The position numbers were made by a program, and so were the translations under genes. Of a stretch of 64,000 nt of DNA, positions 59,851 through 64,000 are shown one piece after another; the first letter of the stretch is position 1, and each line of letters opens with the position of its first letter. Source of the DNA: Paraburkholderia sp. HP33-1 (GTDB taxonomy: Bacteria > Pseudomonadota > Gammaproteobacteria > Burkholderiales > Burkholderiaceae); contig NZ_JAJEJR010000002.1 of the NCBI RefSeq assembly GCF_021390595.1, positions 682,001 to 746,000 of the forward strand. Direction: 5' to 3'. The notes below the pieces were generated by a model. That model ran no database searches. It saw nothing but the letters and a program-made list of their open reading frames with translations, and was not told where the DNA came from.

Positions 59851-60630
59851 ATGAGAACAATGACGCTTTGGGGGCTCGGGGTGACGACGGTCGCTTCGGC
59901 GCTGACGCTGCAGTGTTATCCAGCGTGGGCCGACGGACCCGAAGCGGCATACGCGTCCGAAGAAGAGGCGCCGGCTGGCTCGCTCAGTCCGAACGAATAC
60001 AAGGTCAATGCGGACGGGATGAAGGAAGATCCGAATGCGAAGATGTCGGACGTGGCCCGCGCGTATCGCAATGGCTATATCAATCGCGGCAAACAGGATC
60101 AGGCCGACTACGAGGCAATGATCGACGCGCACAATCACGGTCAGCGGCACCCCGCCAAGACCGACGTCGCGCGGGTCGACGTGCCGCCGCTGCCGCCGGG
60201 CGTCCCCGAAGACGATAACTCGAAGTACACGAGCATTCCGCCGCAGCCTCAGCGGCCGCAGTCGGCCCAGTACGCGCAACGTCAGGTGCCGCAACCGCCG
60301 CCGCAACAGCAATACCAGCAGGTTTACCAGCAGCCGCAATACGCACCGCCGCCAATGCAATACCAGCAGGCGCCGGCCTACGCGCCGATGCAACCCGTCT
60401 ATGCCGACAACCAGCCGGTGTACGTGCGGCAGGACTATCCGCAACCGCCCGTGCAGTACGTGCCGGTTTATCCGCAGCCGCAATACGATGAAATGCCGCC
60501 GGTCGTGGAAACGGTGATTCAACCGGTGGCGCCCGTCGCTTATCCGGTTTACCATCCGCCGGTCTATTGGGCGCAGCCGCGCGTTTATGCGTATCGCCCT
60601 CCGGTCTACGGCTATCGGATGTGGCGTTGA
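59851..60630 (+). CDS. Secreted Pro/Gln/Tyr-rich protein
   Basis: 259 residues. Signal peptide about 1-27 (TTVASALTLQCYPAWA). Residues about 45-105 are polar and partly helical (MSDVARAYRNGYINRGKQDQ). From about 120 onward the chain is low-complexity with short repeats of the QQYQQVYQQPQY and YPQPPVQYVPVYPQPQY kind, ending in VYAYRPPVYGYRMWR. Function unknown; such Tyr/Pro-rich extracytoplasmic proteins may be structural or surface-associated. GAGGTGG precedes the ATG. A strong terminator follows. Confidence 0.7.
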   Translation: MRTMTLWGLGVTTVASALTLQCYPAWADGPEAAYASEEEAPAGSLSPNEYKVNADGMKEDPNAKMSDVARAYRNGYINRGKQDQADYEAMIDAHNHGQRHPAKTDVARVDVPPLPPGVPEDDNSKYTSIPPQPQRPQSAQYAQRQVPQPPPQQQYQQVYQQPQYAPPPMQYQQAPAYAPMQPVYADNQPVYVRQDYPQPPVQYVPVYPQPQYDEMPPVVETVIQPVAPVAYPVYHPPVYWAQPRVYAYRPPVYGYRMWR

Positions 60631-60713
60631 GGTATTGCGCGAGTCGTGGCGGCGTTTCGCAAGGATAGTGCGCCACGGCGAACACCCGCGCAGACGGATT
60701 GAATGGTCAATAG

Positions 60714-60755
60714 AAAGTACTCAGCCCGGCGCATTCGTGCCGGGCTGAGTACTTT
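60714..60755. terminator. Bidirectional rho-independent terminator
   Basis: Perfect 17-bp inverted repeat with outer AAAGTACTC / GAGTACTTT, inner AGCCCGGC / GCCGGGCT and an 8-nt loop. It sits between the converging P/Q/Y-rich and BON genes. Confidence 0.9.
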
Positions 60756-60772
60756 TTCTCATTCCGTTTGCG

Positions 60773-61159
60773 CTAATGGCCGCTGGCACCTCTCGTGCGC
60801 ACATTCAGGTGGTTATTTACCCGTCTGACTCCGCGCACGGATCTGGCGACACTACCGGCGCGTTGCACCTGGGCGCGCTGCGGCACCCAACCGGTCAGCG
60901 TCACGATGCCGTGGCGCGCCTGCACGTGAATCGCCGTTGAATGCAGGTTCGGTGCGCGGGAAAGTGCGCGCCGCACGTCGCGCGCGATCTCGCTATCTGG
61001 TCTGTTGCGAGGCGGCGCCGCCGCGATGGATTGACTTTGCGCGGAGGTATCGTTCGGCATGCCGCCACCGGTTTGCGCATTCGCGCAGGTCGCCACACCG
61101 ATCCCGATCACTGCCGCGACAATTGCGCCGATGATTCTGCTCGCACTGTCTTTTCTCAC
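60773..61159 (-). CDS. BON-domain periplasmic protein
   Basis: 128 residues from GTG 61157-61159, chosen because GGAGGA lies a few bases upstream and a signal peptide starts there (IIGAIVAAVIGIGVATCANA). The BON domain covers about 55-125: DSEIARDVRRALSRAPNLHS, VQARHGIVTLTGWVPQRAQV, SVARSVRGVRRVNNHLNV. BON proteins bind phospholipid or peptidoglycan-associated partners in the periplasm and are often stress-induced. A second BON gene is at the right edge. Confidence 0.85.
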   Translation of the reverse strand: MRKDSASRIIGAIVAAVIGIGVATCANAQTGGGMPNDTSAQSQSIAAAPPRNRPDSEIARDVRRALSRAPNLHSTAIHVQARHGIVTLTGWVPQRAQVQRAGSVARSVRGVRRVNNHLNVRTRGASGH

Positions 61160-61397
61160 ACGTCCTCCTGTACCTGCCAGACTATGGAAAAAGCACGATC
61201 GAGAGTAGTACAGGTTCTTGAATGTCGATAGGGTTCTGGCAGACTTTAGCGTAGTGCCGCCATCAATAGCCTGTATGATGGCGGGCTCGCGCCCGGACCG
61301 GAGCCCCGCGGCAGACGGCACGCGCGCATCGCGCGCCGTCTGCCGCGCCCATCGGGCCGCCACGCATCCATTCACGATGAACCAGAGGAAGACCGCC

Positions 61398-61718
61398 ATG
61401 ACGGCTGCAACGCAATTCGACCAGGTTTCTGTAGTCAAACGAGCCAACGTGTACTTCGACGGTAAGTGCGTGTCGCACACCGTCCTGTTCGCCGACGGCA
61501 CGCGCAAGACGCTCGGCGTGATCCTGCCCGGGACGCTCAACTTCGGCACCGACGCGCCGGAACTGATGGAAGTGCAGGCAGGCCAGTGCCGCATTCGCCT
61601 CGCCGGCAGCGACGAGTGGAAGACCTATGGCGCGGGCGAATCGTTCTCGGTGCCGGGCAAGAGCCGCTTTGACATCGATGTGATCGAGACGCTGGACTAC
61701 GTTTGCAGCTATCTGTAA
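61398..61718 (+). CDS. ppnP: Pyrimidine/purine nucleoside phosphorylase PpnP
   Basis: 106 residues, a single cupin (DUF1255). Features: [40 protein letters not shown] and [20 protein letters not shown]. PpnP phosphorolyses several nucleosides to base and ribose-1-phosphate. Length and ending (DYVCSYL) match the family. GAGGAAG precedes the ATG at 61398. Confidence 0.92.
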   Translation: MTAATQFDQVSVVKRANVYFDGKCVSHTVLFADGTRKTLGVILPGTLNFGTDAPELMEVQAGQCRIRLAGSDEWKTYGAGESFSVPGKSRFDIDVIETLDYVCSYL

Positions 61719-61821
61719 GCGGTTTTAAGGCGCGTGCGATCGGATAAGGAAGGCCTGTTGCACGCGTCGGCGACGGCCTGAGCAATGAGCCCAGGCTTTC
61801 CCCGCTCCAATGGGTGGAATC

Positions 61822-62469
61822 CTACGCCGTCTGTTTCGCCGCAATTTCCTCGATCACCTGCACGAATTGCTCGACAGGTTGTCCGCCCGTCACCAGGTAG
61901 CGACGGTCGAAAATGATCGACGGCACCGAATGAATGCCCATTTCCTGATTGTTCTTTTCCGCTTCGCGCACCTCATCGGCATACGCGCCGCTCGTCAGCA
62001 CGTCGCGCGCTTCGCTGGCGTCGAGTCCGACCGATTGTGCCGCTTCGACCAGCACGTCATGATTGCCCGGATTCTTGCCGTCGGAGTGATACGCGCGCAA
62101 TAGTGCGAGCTTGAGCGGCAACTGTTCGCCCTTCAGGCCGGCCCAATGCAGCAGGCGGTGCGCGTCGAACGTGTTGTAGGTGCGCGTGCGCGGACCGAAA
62201 TCGAAGCCGACGCTCGCGCCGCGCTCGCGGATCATCGCCTGCGTTTCGGCGATCTGCGCAGCCGTGCGCCCGTATTTCTTGCCGAGATACTCGACGATGT
62301 CTTCGCCGTCCGGTCCCATCTGCGGATTCAGTTCGAACGGATGCACGACGATGCGTGCGTCGATCTTGTCCTGAAGCTGCGAAAGCGCAAGCTGCAGCGA
62401 CGACAGGCCGATCGCGCACCACGGGCAGGCGATGTCGGAAACAAAATCGATGGTGAGCTGCTGTTTCAT
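61822..62469 (-). CDS. DsbA-family (FrnE-like) thioredoxin-fold oxidoreductase
   Basis: 215 residues. Redox motif CPWC at about 15-18 (FVSDIACPWCAIG), helical insertion (TYNTFDAHRLLHWAGLKGEQ) and cis-Pro loop (GIHSVPSIIFDRRYLVTGGQ) define the FrnE subgroup. There is no signal peptide, so it is cytoplasmic; relatives take part in oxidative stress or polyketide chemistry. ATG 62467-62469. Confidence 0.9.
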   Translation of the reverse strand: MKQQLTIDFVSDIACPWCAIGLSSLQLALSQLQDKIDARIVVHPFELNPQMGPDGEDIVEYLGKKYGRTAAQIAETQAMIRERGASVGFDFGPRTRTYNTFDAHRLLHWAGLKGEQLPLKLALLRAYHSDGKNPGNHDVLVEAAQSVGLDASEARDVLTSGAYADEVREAEKNNQEMGIHSVPSIIFDRRYLVTGGQPVEQFVQVIEEIAAKQTA

Positions 62470-62677
62470 GGTTGTCCCTGGCGAAATGAAGTGCGATGGG
62501 GCCGGGCAAATGCGGCCGCAACAAGACCCACAGCGTAGCGTGAATCGTCCAACCGTGCAGCCCGGCCGAATTTGACCGCAAGACCCGGAGTGTTTTGCCG
62601 TCACCACGCTCGTACACTAGCGTCATAGAGCTACTTTCATGGTGCGGTCAGCGAGCCCGGCCGCCCACTCATCGACG

Positions 62678-63427
62678 ATGAACGCATACGAAGCGGCGTT
62701 GCCCGCAATGGCCTCCACGCAAACGATCGACCGACGCGTCGACGCACTCGACTGGCAGCAGGTCGAACGCGATCTCGATCTGTACGGCTGTGCCGCCGTG
62801 CCGCAACTATTGACAGCGGACGAATGCGACGCGCTGAGCGCGCTCTATTCACACGACAAGCTCTATCGCAGCCGTATCGTCATGGCGCGCCACGGTTTCG
62901 GCCGCGGCGAATACAAGTACTTTGCGTATCCGCTGCCGCCGCTCGTCGACGGTTTGCGCGGCGCCCTGTATCCGCACCTCGTGCCGGTCGCGAACCGCTG
63001 GAACATGGCCATGGGCATCGACGTGCGTTATCCGCCGAGGCACACGGATTTCATTCGACGCTGCCATGACGCCGGTCAGGTGCGTCCGACGCCGCTGATC
63101 CTGCAATACGGCGAGGGCGACTACAACTGCCTGCATCAGGACCTGTACGGCGAGCACGTGTTTCCGCTTCAGGTCGCGGTACTGCTGTCGGAGCCGGGAC
63201 GCGATTTTACCGGCGGCGAGTTCGTGATGACCGAGCAGCGTCCGCGCATGCAGTCGCGCGCCGAAGTCGTGGCGCTCGCGAAGGGCGACGCTGTCGTGTT
63301 CACAGTGAACAGCCGGCCCGTGCAGGGAGCGCGCGGGCCGTATCGCGTGAACCTGCGGCATGGCGTGAGCCGCCTGCGCTCGGGACACCGGCATACGGTT
63401 GGCATCATCTTTCATGATGCGCTGTGA
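62678..63427 (+). CDS. 2-Oxoglutarate/Fe(II)-dependent oxygenase
   Basis: 249 residues from ATG 62678 (an ATG at 62639 is also possible). The iron triad appears as His-x-Asp in YNCLHQDLYGEH and a distal His in the GHRHTVGIIFHDAL end, with an Arg in the YRVNLRHGVSRLRSG region for 2OG. The segment HVFPLQVAVLLSEPGRDFTG is typical of a proteobacterial family often encoded beside the Ada alkylation-repair regulator. No ada gene is seen here. Substrate unknown. Confidence 0.85.
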   Translation: MNAYEAALPAMASTQTIDRRVDALDWQQVERDLDLYGCAAVPQLLTADECDALSALYSHDKLYRSRIVMARHGFGRGEYKYFAYPLPPLVDGLRGALYPHLVPVANRWNMAMGIDVRYPPRHTDFIRRCHDAGQVRPTPLILQYGEGDYNCLHQDLYGEHVFPLQVAVLLSEPGRDFTGGEFVMTEQRPRMQSRAEVVALAKGDAVVFTVNSRPVQGARGPYRVNLRHGVSRLRSGHRHTVGIIFHDAL

Positions 63428-63785
63428 GGGACGCTGTATTCGTCTGGTGGATTCGCCGCTCGGTCCGATCACCGGGCTCTTTATCGGCGACCGCTTCGAG
63501 CGCAAGACGGTGACCGCCGTGTGGCCGGCGTCAATATCGTGTGTGGATTGTGGTCCAGTCAGGTATCGGGCGCGATGCCGATTGTGATGCTGGCGATTGG
63601 CTTGATGAGACCGAAGACGAAGGGACTCGAACTCGAGAAGTTTCTACATAGCGACGGCCGGCGTATGAGCCGGTGCGTCGCCATGTGCCGCGTTCATAAT
63701 CGGCAGTCGAGCACGGAGTGCATAGGCCATCAATGTAATGCGCAGGCAGACCGTCGGCCTACCTGCATTGTGGTCCTGGACTGCG
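63428..63785. other. Intergenic region without a supported gene
   Basis: 358 bp. Short frames exist but lack ribosome sites and normal codon bias. An imperfect dyad (about GCGCAGGCAGA ... TACCTGCATT, 63738-63770) might be a terminator for the BON gene on the minus strand, without a T-run. Confidence 0.45.
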
Positions 63786-64000
63786 TCAGGTCCCGACAGG
63801 GCGGATCGACAGCGCGTTCCTGACGGAAGTTACGCCGGGTACCCCTTTCGCCACCTCGGTTGCCCGGTCACTTTGTGCCTGAACCGGTACGCTTCCCTGC
63901 AGCGTAACGGCACCATCGCGGGCGCGAACCGTGATATTGGCCGTCGAGATGGTCCTATCTTTCACCAGCGCAGATCGAACCTGACGTTGGAGCGCCCGGT
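63786..64000 (-). CDS. BON-domain protein, C-terminal part (enters from the right edge)
   Basis: 71 codons ending at TGA 63786-63788. The translation ALQRQVRSALVKDRTISTAN followed by ITVRARDGAVTLQGSVPVQAQ and ATEVAKGVPGVTSVRNALSI is one complete BON repeat. The N-terminus and any signal peptide lie beyond the window. It is related to, but clearly different from, the BON protein at 60773. Confidence 0.8.
   Translation of the reverse strand, partial: RALQRQVRSALVKDRTISTANITVRARDGAVTLQGSVPVQAQSDRATEVAKGVPGVTSVRNALSIRPVGT

Noticed and set aside
63399..63823. Short plus-strand frames after the 2OG oxygenase, considered as a possible ada remnant
   Set aside because: The first contains VDSPLGPITG, vaguely like an alkyltransferase, but there is no PCHR motif and the rest does not fit.
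1..64000. CRISPR arrays, tRNA/rRNA genes, insertion sequences, phage genes, replication origin
   Set aside because: No regularly spaced repeats, no cloverleaf sequences noticed, and no transposase, integrase or phage structural protein in any frame.

Overview
The window looks like a stretch of chromosome from a high-GC betaproteobacterium of the Burkholderia/Paraburkholderia type. This rests on the codon usage, a DUF2322 protein, a QuiC1-type fused dehydroshikimate dehydratase, a PAS-AraC-controlled hydroxyproline cluster, and the density of LysR/MFS/ABC catabolic islands. I see no rRNA, tRNA, CRISPR array, insertion sequence or prophage. Almost everything is catabolism, transport and local regulation.

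Layout. 1-4.8 kb: an edge-truncated GNAT, an XRE/MmyB-type regulator, a RelE/HigB-like toxin-antitoxin pair, then a run of small genes (SnoaL-like, RbsD/FucU-like, VOC, DoxX). 4.9-8.7 kb: two MFS transporters and an orphan OmpR-type response regulator with a degenerate receiver. 8.97-13.55 kb: a hydroxyproline cluster with 4-hydroxyproline epimerase, a three-subunit FAD/[2Fe-2S] D-hydroxyproline dehydrogenase and a PAS-AraC regulator. 13.6-16.3 kb (minus): a compact operon of SCO-type copper chaperone, galactose-oxidase-like copper-radical oxidase with every active-site residue conserved, and a small cytochrome c. 17.8-22.8 kb: divergent quinate/shikimate catabolism (quiC; aroQ, an NAD-type shikimate/quinate dehydrogenase, MFS). 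22.9-27.1 kb: a TetR with an N-terminal tandem repeat, an amine-oxidase-like flavoprotein, a DHDPS-family ketodeoxy-acid dehydratase and a divergent LysR. 27.4-30.6 kb: an unusual bifunctional penicillin-binding protein. 30.6-34.8 kb: a fructose-type ABC transporter with a ROK regulator. 35.2-42.8 kb: a LacI-controlled operon of GH42 beta-galactosidase plus a CUT1 sugar ABC transporter. 43-45.3 kb: a large lipoprotein of unknown function. 46-50.8 kb: small conserved proteins, a sterol-desaturase-like protein, and a DeoR/MFS pair. 51-54.9 kb: a TPR glycosyltransferase, a Cys-less SUOX-fold protein and a DUF1932 dehydrogenase. 55-59.2 kb: a LysR with two HTH domains overlapping a GntR, divergent from ligBA (protocatechuate 4,5-dioxygenase type). 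59.8-64 kb: a P/Q/Y-rich secreted protein, two BON-domain genes, ppnP, a FrnE-like thioredoxin-fold protein and a 2OG-Fe(II) oxygenase.

How the parts connect. Quinate/shikimate breakdown yields protocatechuate, which is the textbook substrate of LigAB; no other meta-cleavage gene is in the window. The GH42 enzyme would release galactose inside the cell, while the galactose-oxidase-like enzyme is exported, so any link between them is speculative. The most unusual locus is the SCO / copper-radical oxidase / cytochrome c operon. Several inverted repeats sit where operators would be expected, including a matching pair bracketing the toxin-antitoxin module. Functional calls come from reading translated sequence by eye; no database search was run.
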